A DNA stretch of 64,000 bases. It comes from Collimonas arenae (GTDB lineage: Bacteria > Pseudomonadota > Gammaproteobacteria > Burkholderiales > Burkholderiaceae_D). The stretch lies in assembly GCF_000786695.1 (NCBI RefSeq), contig NZ_CP009962.1, positions 2,294,001 through 2,358,000 on the forward strand. Reading direction: 5' to 3'. The translations under genes were made by a program, and so were the position numbers. Positions 30,796 through 39,316 of the stretch are shown here, piece after piece (the first letter of the stretch is position 1; the number at the start of each line of letters is the position of its first letter). Under the pieces are notes generated by a model. It was not told where the DNA came from and searched no databases. It was given only the letters and a program-made list of their open reading frames with translations.

Positions 30796-32160
30796 TCAAT
30801 CTTCTTCCGCTGAGCTGTTACTTATTTCAGGAGGCATGCGGGAAAACACTTTGGCGTACACCTCAGGATAGTCTGGATGTTGTTTCAACTCTGCACATTC
30901 CGGAATGCTGAGTGAAAAAGGCAAGACGCCAAATCCGGTTTCAGCTGCCGCCTTCACTTTTATCATCGCTTCGTCAATCATCCCCATTGCAACTAAAGCT
31001 GCCAGATGTATTCCATGGATACTGCCATGCTTTTCAATGACTTCCAGCGCCCCAGCATGATTACCGCAACGCGCAAGTATGTATGCCACGGCCCTCGACG
31101 ATTGGGCGTGTGCGTAGCGGTTTTTTTGTACGAAATGACGTGCAGCATGGGCGAGTTCCGGTTGCGGATCAACCATGGCTAGTATGTAGAGTAGTTGCAG
31201 ATAAACATAGGGACTATCCGGATGAGATGAATATGCGCTTCGCGCTTGAGCCAGTACTTCGGCTGGATCAATATTTGCGCAAGCGTAGGCACGTACCAGC
31301 GCGCCGGCCATATTCGGCGAGAATGGATTGAGTTGAACAGCGGTACGAAAAGCGCTAATGGCCTCAGATGGAGCATTCCTGTTTAATAGATGAAACCCAT
31401 AACGGTAAAAGGCGGCGTCGTCGTCTGGAAACATTTGTAATGCTTGTTCATGTGCACCCCTGGCTTCATCGAAATGCCATTTACAATCCAAGAGGTAACC
31501 TCTCTGCGATTGCAGGCCTTGCAAATAGGGTTCGGCATCTTGAACTAACTTTAATTGACTAAGGGCATCGTCAATTTGTGAGCGCTGAATATTGCCATCA
31601 AAAAATGCTCTCTCGGCGACGTATTGTGCAAGTAACAGTTTGGCGAGCATATAGTCGGGAGCTTTGGAAATGACATTTTTGAGTATTGACTCCGCTTGGG
31701 AAAATGCATCCTGCGAACGATTTTCCAGTAGTTGCCGGGCGTGGATGCAAGCCTCGACTAATGCGGCGTGAGGCTTTACTACATCAGGTTTTTCGGGGGC
31801 ATGAACCGTCGCCGGTACAAGGGATAATCGCCGCACCTTATCCGACAAAATCGCCAAGCGATAACCTTGACCATAGAAGGAGTCGATCTGTACTACACCG
31901 GTATAGGAGAGGGCTCGGCGCAGCCGCGTAATACATCGCGCCAAACCATCATCTGACATGCGCCCGGCCCAAACATTTTTTGAAAAATCTTTTTTTTCAA
32001 CCACTTTTGGCCATGCGCCCAACAGCAGGCGGAAGGTTCCGCGTTCCTTGGGAGGCAAAAAGAGAAGTGAGTTTTTGTAAAAAATAAAGCCATCCTGGTC
32101 TACATCGAACCCGGCTGATAAAGGATCTATATTGGCAAGTGCGCTTGATGAATTAAGCAT
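30796..32160 (-). CDS. winged-helix plus TPR regulator, copy 1 (HilA-like architecture)
   Basis: A 454-residue protein. Residues about 10-105 form an OmpR/PhoB-type winged helix without a receiver domain: DQDGFIFYKNSLLFLPPKER, AGRMSDDGLARCITRLRRAL as the recognition region, and SFYGQGYRLAIL as the wing. Residues about 130-440 are helical with TPR-like repeats (for example DDAAFYRYGFHLLNRNAPSE). No membrane segment is seen, unlike CadC/ToxR. DNA-binding plus TPR is the architecture of HilA and EilA, activators of secretion and adhesin genes. It is the most downstream of three tandem copies. Its C-terminus is longer than copies 2 and 3, ending SSAEED. Confidence 0.85.
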   Translation of the reverse strand: MLNSSSALANIDPLSAGFDVDQDGFIFYKNSLLFLPPKERGTFRLLLGAWPKVVEKKDFSKNVWAGRMSDDGLARCITRLRRALSYTGVVQIDSFYGQGYRLAILSDKVRRLSLVPATVHAPEKPDVVKPHAALVEACIHARQLLENRSQDAFSQAESILKNVISKAPDYMLAKLLLAQYVAERAFFDGNIQRSQIDDALSQLKLVQDAEPYLQGLQSQRGYLLDCKWHFDEARGAHEQALQMFPDDDAAFYRYGFHLLNRNAPSEAISAFRTAVQLNPFSPNMAGALVRAYACANIDPAEVLAQARSAYSSHPDSPYVYLQLLYILAMVDPQPELAHAARHFVQKNRYAHAQSSRAVAYILARCGNHAGALEVIEKHGSIHGIHLAALVAMGMIDEAMIKVKAAAETGFGVLPFSLSIPECAELKQHPDYPEVYAKVFSRMPPEISNSSAEED

Positions 32161-32229
32161 TTTCAGTCATCCAAAACATTTCGTGTGACCTTTGTAATTA
32201 TTGACAACTAAATTGGGTGCTCAATGCAT

Positions 32230-32271
32230 TTACAATTTTGCGCCAATTCCTGTGTTCTGCAACAAGGCACC
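32230..32271 (-). pseudogene. remnant of propeptide-gene 3' end between copies 1 and 2
   Basis: The complement reads GALLQNTGIGAKL then stop, aligning with the last residues of the pro-kumamolisin protein (GALQNTESGEKP, stop) encoded at 35192. The flanking sequence up to regulator copy 1 also aligns. It is too short to be a gene and marks a duplication junction. Confidence 0.6.
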
Positions 32272-32300
32272 TATTAGTCTTTATTTGGTCGCGTTGTTAC

Positions 32301-33638
32301 TTATTCAGGAGGCATGTGGGCAAATACTTTTGCATGCACCGAAGGATAGTCAGGATGCTGTTTCAGCGCCGCATTTTCAGGAACGTTAAGTAAAAAAGGC
32401 AAGACGCCAAATCCGGTTTCAGCTGCCGCCTTCACTTTTATCATCGCTTCGTCAATCATTCCCATTGCCATTAAAGCTGCCAGATGTATCCCATGAATAC
32501 TGCCATGCTTTTCAATGACTTCCAGAGCACCTGCATGATCACCGCAACGCGCAAGTATGAATGCTACGGCCCTGGACGTGAGGGCGTGCGCATAACGGTC
32601 CTTTTGCACGAAATGACGTGCGGCGTGGGCGATTTCCGGCTGCGGGTCCACCAGGGCTAACGTATAAAGTAGAACCACATAGGGCCAGGGACTATCCGGA
32701 TAAGATGAAGATGCGCTTCGTGCTTGCGCTAACAGTTCGGCAGGATCCATGCCTGCGCAAGCGTAGGCACGTACTAGCCCAGCGGCGATATTCGGCGAGA
32801 ACGGATTGAGTTTAGCCGCAAAACGGAAAGCGTTGACTGCCTCGGATAAAGCATTAGTGCAGATCAGATGAAAACCATAACGATAATAGGCAGCGTCATC
32901 GTCGGGAGACATTTGCAACGCTTGTTCGTGCGCGACCCTGGCCTCATCGAAATGCCACTTGCAATCAAGAAGATGGCCGATCAGTGATTGCAAACCTCGC
33001 AGATGTGGTTCGGTATCTTGGACGGTTCTTAACTCGCTAAGGGCGTCGTCAATTTGCGACCGCTGTATATTCGCATCAAAAAAACCCCGTTCGGCGACGT
33101 ATTGTGCGAGCAACAGTTTAGCCACCATATAGTCGGGAGCCTTGGAGACGACATTTTTAAGTATTGATTCCGCTTGGGAAAAGGCATCTTGCGAACGACG
33201 TTCAAATAATTGCCGAGCGTGGATGCAAGCCTCGACTAATGCGGCGTGAGGCTTTTTCACATCAGATTTTTCGGAGACATGAACCGTCGCCGGTACAAGG
33301 GATAATCGCCGCACCTTATCCGACAAAATCGCCAGGCGATAACCTTGGCCATAGAAAGAGTCGATCTGTACTACACCGGTATAGGAGAGGGCTCGACGCA
33401 GCCGCGTAATACATCGCGCCAAACCATCATCTGACATGCGCCCGGCCCAAACATTTTTTGAAAAATCTTCCTTTGAAACCACTTTCGGCCAAGCACTCAA
33501 TAATAGGCGGAAGGTCCCCCGTTCCTTGGGAGGCAAAAAGAGAAGTGAATTCCTGTAAAAAATAAAACCATCCTGGTCTACACCGAACCCGGCAGATAAT
33601 GGATCTATATTGGCAAGTGCGCTTGATGAATTAATCAT
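32301..33638 (-). CDS. winged-helix plus TPR regulator, copy 2
   Basis: About 445 residues and closely similar to copies 1 and 3 throughout. The DNA-binding region is nearly unchanged: GFGVDQDGFIFYRNSLLFLP, AGRMSDDGLARCITRLRRAL, SFYGQGYRLAIL. The TPR-like part differs more, for example DAAYYRYGFHLICTNALSEA and its neighbours. That pattern suggests the same DNA target but possibly different protein partners. The ATG at 33638 has a good ribosome site (GGAG, 8 bp upstream); the frame stays open 48 bp further upstream. Period to copy 3 is 1485 bp and to copy 1 1478 bp, including spacers. Confidence 0.87.
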   Translation of the reverse strand: MINSSSALANIDPLSAGFGVDQDGFIFYRNSLLFLPPKERGTFRLLLSAWPKVVSKEDFSKNVWAGRMSDDGLARCITRLRRALSYTGVVQIDSFYGQGYRLAILSDKVRRLSLVPATVHVSEKSDVKKPHAALVEACIHARQLFERRSQDAFSQAESILKNVVSKAPDYMVAKLLLAQYVAERGFFDANIQRSQIDDALSELRTVQDTEPHLRGLQSLIGHLLDCKWHFDEARVAHEQALQMSPDDDAAYYRYGFHLICTNALSEAVNAFRFAAKLNPFSPNIAAGLVRAYACAGMDPAELLAQARSASSSYPDSPWPYVVLLYTLALVDPQPEIAHAARHFVQKDRYAHALTSRAVAFILARCGDHAGALEVIEKHGSIHGIHLAALMAMGMIDEAMIKVKAAAETGFGVLPFLLNVPENAALKQHPDYPSVHAKVFAHMPPE

Positions 33639-33714
33639 TTTTGTGTCTCCCACAACATTTGCTGTGATCTGCGCAATCATTAACAACTAAATTTTTGTTT
33701 TTGGCCCCACACAT

Positions 33715-33756
33715 TTACGGTTTTGCGCCAATTTCTGTGTCCTGCAACAAGGCACC
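33715..33756 (-). pseudogene. remnant of propeptide-gene 3' end between copies 2 and 3
   Basis: The complement reads GALLQDTEIGAKP then stop, the closest match to the end of the intact propeptide gene (GALQNTESGEKP). The homology continues through the spacer (acaactaaattttt) to the regulator start. It is the same junction as at 32230-32271. Confidence 0.65.
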
Positions 33757-33785
33757 TATCAGTCTATATTTAGTCGCGCTATTAC

Positions 33786-35123
33786 TTATTCAGAAGGCAT
33801 TCGGGAAAATACTTTGGCGTACACCTCGGGATAGTCTGGATGCTGTTTCAACTCTGCACATTCCGGAACGATGAGTGAAAAAGGCAAAACGCCAAATCCG
33901 GTTTCAGCTGCAGCCTTCACTTTTATCATCGCTTCGTCAATCATTCCCATGGCAATTAAAGCCGCCAGATGTATTCCATGAATACTGCTATGTTTCTCGA
34001 TGATTTCCAGCGCTCCTGCATGATCACCGCAACGTGCAAGCACATACGCTACGGCCCTGGAGGCGAAGGCATGTGCATGACGGTCTTTTTGTACAAAATG
34101 ACGAACGGCATGAGCTATCTCCGGCTGCGGATCTATCCAGGCCAGTATATAGAGTAAATACAGATAAGCTGCGGGACTATCCGGATGAGATGAATATGCG
34201 CTCCGTGCTTGAGCAAGCACTTCAGCTTGATCCAGATTTTCGCAAGCGTAGGCGCGCGCCAACGCCACAGCTATCTTCGGCGAGTGTGGATTGAGTTGAA
34301 CGGCAGAACGTAAAACGCGGATGGCCTCGGATGACGCATTGGTGTCAATCAGATGAGTGCCATAACGATAATAGGCGGCGTCATCGTCGGGGAACATTTG
34401 CAATGCTTGTCTGTGCGTGACCCTGGCTTCATCGAAATGCCATTTGGCATCAAGGAGATAGCCTTTCTGTGATTGCAGGCCTTGCAAATAGGGCTCGGCG
34501 ACTTCAACTGTCCTTAATTGGTTAAGAGCGTCGTCAATTTGTGAGCGCTGTATATTCCCGTCATAAAATGCCCTGTCGGCTACATATTGTGCAAGCAACA
34601 GTTTGGCGAGCATATAACCAGGAGCTTTAGAGATGACATTTTTGAGTATTGATTCCGCTTGGGACAGGGAATCCAATGAGCGATTTTCCAGTAATTGCCG
34701 GGCGTGGATGCAAGCCTCGACTAATGCGGCGTGAGGCTTTACCACATCAGATTTTTCAGGGACATGTACCGTTGCCGGCACACCTGTTAATCGCCGTACC
34801 TTATCCGACAAAATCGCCAGGCGATAACCTTGACCATAGAAGGAGTCAATCTGTACTACACCGGTATAGGAGAGGGCTCGGCGCAGCCGTGTAATACATC
34901 GCGCCAAACTATCATCTGACATACGTCCGGCCCAAACATTTTTTGAAAAATCTTCTTTTGAAACTACTTTCGGCCAGGCACTCAACAACAGACGGAAGGC
35001 CCCGCGTTCCTTGGGAGGCAAAAAGAGAAGTGAATTTTTGTAAAAAATAAAGCCATCCAGGTCTACATCGAACCCGGCAGATGATGGATCTATATTGGCA
35101 AGTGCGCTTGATGAATTAATCAT
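33786..35123 (-). CDS. winged-helix plus TPR regulator, copy 3
   Basis: About 445 residues, from the ATG at 35123 (MINSSSALANIDPSSAGFDV). The winged helix (about 10-105) is nearly identical to copies 1 and 2, and TPR-like helices follow. Recognisable repeats include DDAAYYRYGTHLIDTNASSE and PKIAVALARAYACENLDQAE. It is the most upstream copy and lies 68 bp from the stop of the pro-kumamolisin gene, which is probably the ancestral arrangement that was then duplicated. A regulatory role is inferred from architecture; ligand and targets are unknown. Confidence 0.86.
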   Translation of the reverse strand: MINSSSALANIDPSSAGFDVDLDGFIFYKNSLLFLPPKERGAFRLLLSAWPKVVSKEDFSKNVWAGRMSDDSLARCITRLRRALSYTGVVQIDSFYGQGYRLAILSDKVRRLTGVPATVHVPEKSDVVKPHAALVEACIHARQLLENRSLDSLSQAESILKNVISKAPGYMLAKLLLAQYVADRAFYDGNIQRSQIDDALNQLRTVEVAEPYLQGLQSQKGYLLDAKWHFDEARVTHRQALQMFPDDDAAYYRYGTHLIDTNASSEAIRVLRSAVQLNPHSPKIAVALARAYACENLDQAEVLAQARSAYSSHPDSPAAYLYLLYILAWIDPQPEIAHAVRHFVQKDRHAHAFASRAVAYVLARCGDHAGALEIIEKHSSIHGIHLAALIAMGMIDEAMIKVKAAAETGFGVLPFSLIVPECAELKQHPDYPEVYAKVFSRMPSE

Positions 35124-35191
35124 TTTTGTCACCCACAACATTTGCTGTGATCTGCGCAGTCATTGACAACTAAATTTTTGGCTCAGCACAT

Positions 35192-35842
35192 TTACGGTTT
35201 TTCCCCACTTTCCGTATTCTGCAACGCACCGCCTTGGACATGCGCAGTTTCCACGTTTTGCAAACCAAGCACCGCATCGACAATCCCTGCCAAGGCTGAC
35301 GGAACTTGGACGGCGTCGGCATTGGCAAATACTTTAACGCCATTTAGATAAAAGTTTTTTAATGTGGTGTGAAAACCGACTTGCACTGTAGCTGCTGTGC
35401 CTTCTGCGGATATAAGTTGCCGATTCGGCGAGACAACAATGTTGATGAAGCCGGATTTTTCCAAATGCTCCACCACTTTTCCGACATCCGCTTCCGTTGG
35501 CGCAAATCGTTTAGTAAATTGTTCCGGCGTCAAAAATTTCCCGTAGGAGGGACTGCCAGGTGTATTTATTTCTCGTAAAAATTTGTCGAGACCAGCTTTG
35601 TCCCGCAACTTCAAACTTACCGTCACATGCACAGGCTCATCGGGGGCCATCTGGATTGCAGAATCAGCCGGTGTCGACGTATCGGTGCTGCCAGTCGCAT
35701 TTTTTTCTTTGGCTAGAACTTGCGGTAAGAATGCCTGGGTTTTGGTCGCTACCCATGCCGGGACATCTGAAGCGACACCCGGAGCTGACAAAAATGTAAA
35801 CGCTGCCGCGAATATCAGCGGTGACACGGGAATTCGATGCAT
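35192..35842 (-). CDS. stand-alone pro-kumamolisin (S53 propeptide) domain protein
   Basis: A 216-residue exported protein. A signal peptide (about 1-24, ending GVASDVPAW) and a Thr/Ser linker precede a complete S53 activation domain (about 70-205). Its blocks are VTVSLKLRDKAGLDKFLREI, SPSYGKFLTPEQFTKRFAPT, LISAEGTAATVQVGFHTTLK and PSALAGIVDAVLGLQNVETAH. In sedolisins/kumamolisins this domain folds and inhibits the protease and is then cleaved off. Here the frame ends 13 residues after the domain and no Ser-Glu-Asp catalytic domain follows on either strand. It is either a truncated protease gene or a free-standing inhibitor/chaperone domain. It lies directly upstream of the regulator array. 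Confidence 0.85.
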   Translation of the reverse strand: MHRIPVSPLIFAAAFTFLSAPGVASDVPAWVATKTQAFLPQVLAKEKNATGSTDTSTPADSAIQMAPDEPVHVTVSLKLRDKAGLDKFLREINTPGSPSYGKFLTPEQFTKRFAPTEADVGKVVEHLEKSGFINIVVSPNRQLISAEGTAATVQVGFHTTLKNFYLNGVKVFANADAVQVPSALAGIVDAVLGLQNVETAHVQGGALQNTESGEKP

Positions 35843-36209
35843 TTCAAAACCTCCGTTTCAGAACGATGAGAGTCCTCGATGAATAAATCGGGATTGTTGA
35901 AATTGCATGATTACGAATGAAGCGCGCACGAATATAATTTGATCAGCATCAACAGTCTATCACCATAGCCGGCGCAGAAACTCCTCCCAGATTATTGTCT
36001 GTATCGCGTATGCGGAATGTGCCTCAATATATAACTGACATCAAGAAAGTACTATTGCTCAGCCAGTAACCAGGCGGTGGTATATCTTGGCGAGTTCAAT
36101 ATTTTGATTCGTCGAAACATCACTGAACTGAAATTCCTATCGATCTGGAATGCGGCTTATGCGCTTCAACTTGGCATAGAAGTACTTGCTTCGTCAATCG
36201 TCATTTTCT
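35843..36209. other. intergenic region without recognisable features
   Basis: I see no credible gene, RNA or repeat in these 367 bp. The region is A/T-rich and should hold the promoter of the leftward propeptide gene. Its ribosome site may be the GGAGG (complement of cctcc) just upstream of the start at 35842. Confidence 0.5.
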
Positions 36210-36653
36210 TCAATGGGATGTTGATGCAAGAATAGTGGCGGCACGTTTTTCCAGGGGCTCAGCCTTCTCCTCTCGTCCGGTCTGACGGTATACTAGGGCC
36301 AACTGACTGAGCGTGTTGGCTACATCACGATGATCTTGGCCAAGTATCTGCTCCTTTATCTTCAGCACACGCTTGAGAATCGATTCTGCCAACGAGTATT
36401 GTTTTTGGGTGGAATATAGCCACGCAAGATTGCTCATTATTCCCGCAATATCCAGAGGGAGGGAAGTGGGTGTTCCTTGAATAACTTGGAGGGCCTTTTG
36501 CTCCGCAGCGATGGCTGCGGAAAATTGTCCTTGCTGACTCAGTGCCACGGCTTGGTTATTCAAACTACCCCAGCTATCATCTTGTGCGTATGCTAGCAAA
36601 CTCTCGCCAAATGCCAGTAAAAGAAACAGCAATGATTTCGTCAATATTTTCAT
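36210..36653 (-). CDS. small secreted TPR protein
   Basis: About 147 residues from the ATG at 36653. A signal peptide (MKILTKSLLFLLLAFGESLL, ending AYAQ) is followed by two to three tetratricopeptide units: SLNNQAVALSQQGQFSAAIA, IMSNLAWLYSTQKQYSLAES and VANTLSQLALVYRQTGREEK. TPRs are protein-interaction scaffolds, and this one would act in the periplasm. The frame is open 45 bp further upstream, but that start would bury the signal peptide. Partner unknown. Confidence 0.8.
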   Translation of the reverse strand: MKILTKSLLFLLLAFGESLLAYAQDDSWGSLNNQAVALSQQGQFSAAIAAEQKALQVIQGTPTSLPLDIAGIMSNLAWLYSTQKQYSLAESILKRVLKIKEQILGQDHRDVANTLSQLALVYRQTGREEKAEPLEKRAATILASTSH

Positions 36654-36685
36654 GAGCTTATCGCTTCCTTCTACATCCGTTGATT

Positions 36686-36889
36686 TCAAATCGGCCATAT
36701 TTTGGATCGTTCCATCGGTATTAATCTAGAAGCCCAGAAATAATGGATTTGTACCGCACTTCTGTAAGTTGGCCTTGTATAGTTCATTGAAAACAATTGA
36801 GGCAGTTCAGGAGCGATAAATGAGCGCCTGTTAGTGGCTTGCTCCGATTCCTGTGGGGTAGATATATGTGCCATCTTCGATGTTTTCAT
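36686..36889 (-). CDS. hypothetical small protein (doubtful)
   Basis: An open frame of 67 codons from ATG 36889 (MKTSKMAHISTPQESEQATN), with AAGGA shortly upstream on the coding strand. No domain, signal peptide or repeat is recognisable. It lies 32 bp upstream of the TPR gene on the same strand. It may be real or a chance frame in A/T-rich DNA. Confidence 0.2.
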   Translation of the reverse strand: MKTSKMAHISTPQESEQATNRRSFIAPELPQLFSMNYTRPTYRSAVQIHYFWASRLIPMERSKIWPI

Positions 36890-36930
36890 TACATTACAGT
36901 TCCTTGAGTCATCGGTTGATAAGCGGATGC

Positions 36931-37185
36931 TCAAACTACGCTTTTGCAACGCCCAAACGGATCATGGCTGTGAAAAATCGGTGGATCGTTGCTCGCATTG
37001 GCAGCGGCATTTTCAGCTAACACTTCCTTTATCGTCGTTACAGAAACGCCATACCTATTGGCAAGCATCCGGACAGGTGCAATGCTGCCGGAATTTATCA
37101 GCGTCGCATGTTCGGCTTTTAATGCCACGTGGCACCACGTTCCGTCTTGACTCCTGGCCGTGCCGGGCTTTTTAGAGATTTGCAT
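36931..37185 (-). CDS. small protein with a possible HTH (doubtful, maybe a remnant)
   Basis: 84 codons. Residues about 38-62 (VRMLANRYGVSVTTIKEVLA) have the spacing and hydrophobic pattern of a helix-turn-helix, similar to recognition helices of resolvase or transposase regulators. The rest is unrecognised and there is no clear ribosome site. It could be a fragment of a mobile-element protein. Confidence 0.3.
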   Translation of the reverse strand: MQISKKPGTARSQDGTWCHVALKAEHATLINSGSIAPVRMLANRYGVSVTTIKEVLAENAAANASNDPPIFHSHDPFGRCKSVV

Positions 37186-37292
37186 ATTGGATAGATTTGT
37201 ATGTTGGACTCGTGCATTAAAGGTGCCGGCCAGTGGGTCGTGGATAGAGGGGAAATAACTACCCTGGAGAGGGTCATGAACAGAGGGTAGGA

Positions 37293-37595
37293 TCAGTGAG
37301 TTGGATCAGAATTTTTGTTGGTTGAAACCCGTTTGATAAAAACACGGTGTTTGAATATTCTTCTGAGGGCAACGCTGCAGATCACAAATGCGACTATCCC
37401 TACACCCCAGGCGATAAATGCCGGTTCAGTGGGAGCAATGCCTGAGATTTTGCATCCTAAAATTAAGCTTAATATTGCAACTACACCATATACGATCACA
37501 GGTATGCCGTATTCAACTTCAGCTTTGCAACCTCGGCAAGCAGCGGCGCCACGTACGATCAATCTTCGACAATGGGGGCATACGATATATTTCAA
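37293..37595 (-). CDS. zinc-ribbon membrane protein, unknown function
   Basis: 100 residues. The N-terminus has a zinc ribbon with two CxxC knuckles (CPHC at 6-9 and CRGC at 20-23), followed by two membrane helices (about 30-50 and 60-80) and a basic tail (RRIFKHRVFIKRVSTNKN). This is the pattern of small zinc_ribbon_2-type membrane proteins. Nothing in the neighbourhood suggests a pathway. Confidence 0.65.
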   Translation of the reverse strand: MKYIVCPHCRRLIVRGAAACRGCKAEVEYGIPVIVYGVVAILSLILGCKISGIAPTEPAFIAWGVGIVAFVICSVALRRIFKHRVFIKRVSTNKNSDPTH

Positions 37596-37706
37596 CTTAA
37601 TTATCCCGTGGCTTCTGCGTGGAAGAATTCAGAAGTGTATCGTCTGATGCTGCAAAAAAAGAATCGTTACAGATGGAGATATGCACAAGAGTAAGAAAGG
37701 ATTGAT

Positions 37707-38219
37707 TTAAAATTTTCGGTTGTAGGAAAACAAAAGCCCAGCGGTCCCAAGTAAAGAAACATCGATTGCGTCCCTTGGCGTTATTTTCCAGCCCACTTCG
37801 GGTATTAGAATTGGCGATAAGCCGTTGTAATTAAGCGGAACTTTATCTTTGTATTTCCCCGTATACCCATACATTAGTCCGGCTCCAATTTTTGCAAAAA
37901 GGGCAGGCTGTCCCAAAAGTTGATCCCACGTATACCCTACGTACGCAGCCGCTGTCGGTTGCCCAAAGGAGTTCGAGAACAGCACTCCTCCGACGAACCA
38001 TTGATCTTCTCGGTGGTGCTCTATGCCGATTAAAAATACATTTTTATGCTCGGGGCTGTATTGATAATGGTAGGTATATGGAGAAAATTTCAGTTCCCAA
38101 TAATCTTTATTGGAGAATGTCGCGATTTCTTCAGCATGCAATGAAGAGGCGATAAACAAGGACCCAGCCATTAAAATTGCCGCTGGAAACTTCAGAAAAA
38201 TCATTGTGTGCCATTTCAT
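37707..38219 (-). CDS. predicted outer-membrane/exported protein, unknown function
   Basis: About 170 residues with a signal peptide ending SLHAEE. The mature part is rich in aromatic residues and alternating beta-like segments: KDYWELKFSPYTYHYQYSPE, QWFVGGVLFSNSFGQPTAAA, LFAKIGAGLMYGYTGKYKDK. It ends LLFSYNRKF, consistent with a small outer-membrane beta-barrel with an aromatic C-terminal residue. I recall similar conserved proteins in Burkholderiales annotated inconsistently, so no function is given. Start at 38219 or 15 bp later. Confidence 0.65.
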   Translation of the reverse strand: MKWHTMIFLKFPAAILMAGSLFIASSLHAEEIATFSNKDYWELKFSPYTYHYQYSPEHKNVFLIGIEHHREDQWFVGGVLFSNSFGQPTAAAYVGYTWDQLLGQPALFAKIGAGLMYGYTGKYKDKVPLNYNGLSPILIPEVGWKITPRDAIDVSLLGTAGLLFSYNRKF

Positions 38220-38288
38220 TTTTGTTGCGGCATCGTAAAGCACTGGCGATGCAGATATGACGAAGGAATGACGACAATCAGCAACTGC

Positions 38289-38570
38289 TCAGAGTTTATG
38301 AATGACAATCAACGAAGCTGCGTACTCCATGGTCGATTTATAACCGGGCATGCTGGGATGTGTACGATTGGCCATTGCGGTCAATTGCTCTTTCAGCGCC
38401 AGTAAATACGTATTCGGATTGTTGGCATTGTTCTTGGCGAACTCACAAACATCTTTGACGATGTGATGAGTTGCGATTTTGACGTTTTGACCGTAAAGCG
38501 AAAGTGCAGATAGTGTTTCAATTTTTTTGAAATATGCATCGATCGAAATTTTTTCGAGCTGAGTGCTCAT
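38289..38570 (-). CDS. hypothetical cytoplasmic protein
   Basis: 93 residues (MSTQLEKISIDAYFKKIETL), helical and without signal peptide or recognisable domain. A good ribosome site (GGAG, 8 bp before the ATG) supports translation. No family assigned. Confidence 0.6.
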   Translation of the reverse strand: MSTQLEKISIDAYFKKIETLSALSLYGQNVKIATHHIVKDVCEFAKNNANNPNTYLLALKEQLTAMANRTHPSMPGYKSTMEYAASLIVIHKL

Positions 38571-39316
38571 CGCGTGCTCCAGAAAGCAGAAGTACCATAG
38601 ATATAATTTGTAACGATATTAGAAGTAGACAGGCCACCTGTCTATTAGCTTGTATGGGATTTCACAAGAGTTTTCAAATTCGTCATTAATAGGAAAGAAT
38701 GTGCGTCTCCAGATACACACTCAGTACATGAGCATATTGCTGATTTACCCCGATGAACCCGATGTTATGTTCGGAAATGGGGCAATTGCTGGCGCAAATA
38801 CCCGGGCAGGTCACCTGAGCATTGCCCATCTGAATGTCTTCATCAAGAACAGGTCGGATTTCGCGCGTTATTTTTTGACGTGCATCATCTGAGATGTTGA
38901 AAGCGTAGCCGGGGAGATGTAGCACGCTCACCCTGCTAAAAATGTGAACTGGCAGGGGATTCGAACATGTGTAAAGTAAATTCTGTTGGGCAATTGCCGC
39001 CCTCATCCTGAGGGGCAGCATATACGTCGTGCGTGCGCCGCCGCCGATGACAACAGGCTTGCGCAGGTGAGGGCGAAGACACCCGCCATGGTCGTGACTT
39101 GTTAACACGGCAGTTTTTTATCCGGAGCGACAGCAGCGTATCCAGCCGGCGCACCGGGTAACACGCAGACGCCTTCAGCATTTATCCGTTCGGAAAATAG
39201 CTGGTCGGGCGTGAAAACTATTCTGGATAAGCATTAATTTGCCGATGATCATGGCGGCCCTGTACCAGCAAAGTAATGCCACTATACGCAAAATTCCTTA
39301 AAAGCCAGAATCGGCG
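38571..39316. other. region with no confident gene
   Basis: About 750 bp without a supported gene. The longest frame is 140 codons on the minus strand (38686-39108), with a Cys-rich end (TCPGICASNCPISEHN) but no ribosome site or domain. A shorter plus-strand frame overlaps it. It probably contains remains of decayed genes. Confidence 0.4.

Noticed and set aside
38686..39108. A 140-codon minus-strand frame with several cysteines
   Set aside because: No ribosome site, no recognisable domain, and a competing plus-strand frame; kept only as part of a region note.
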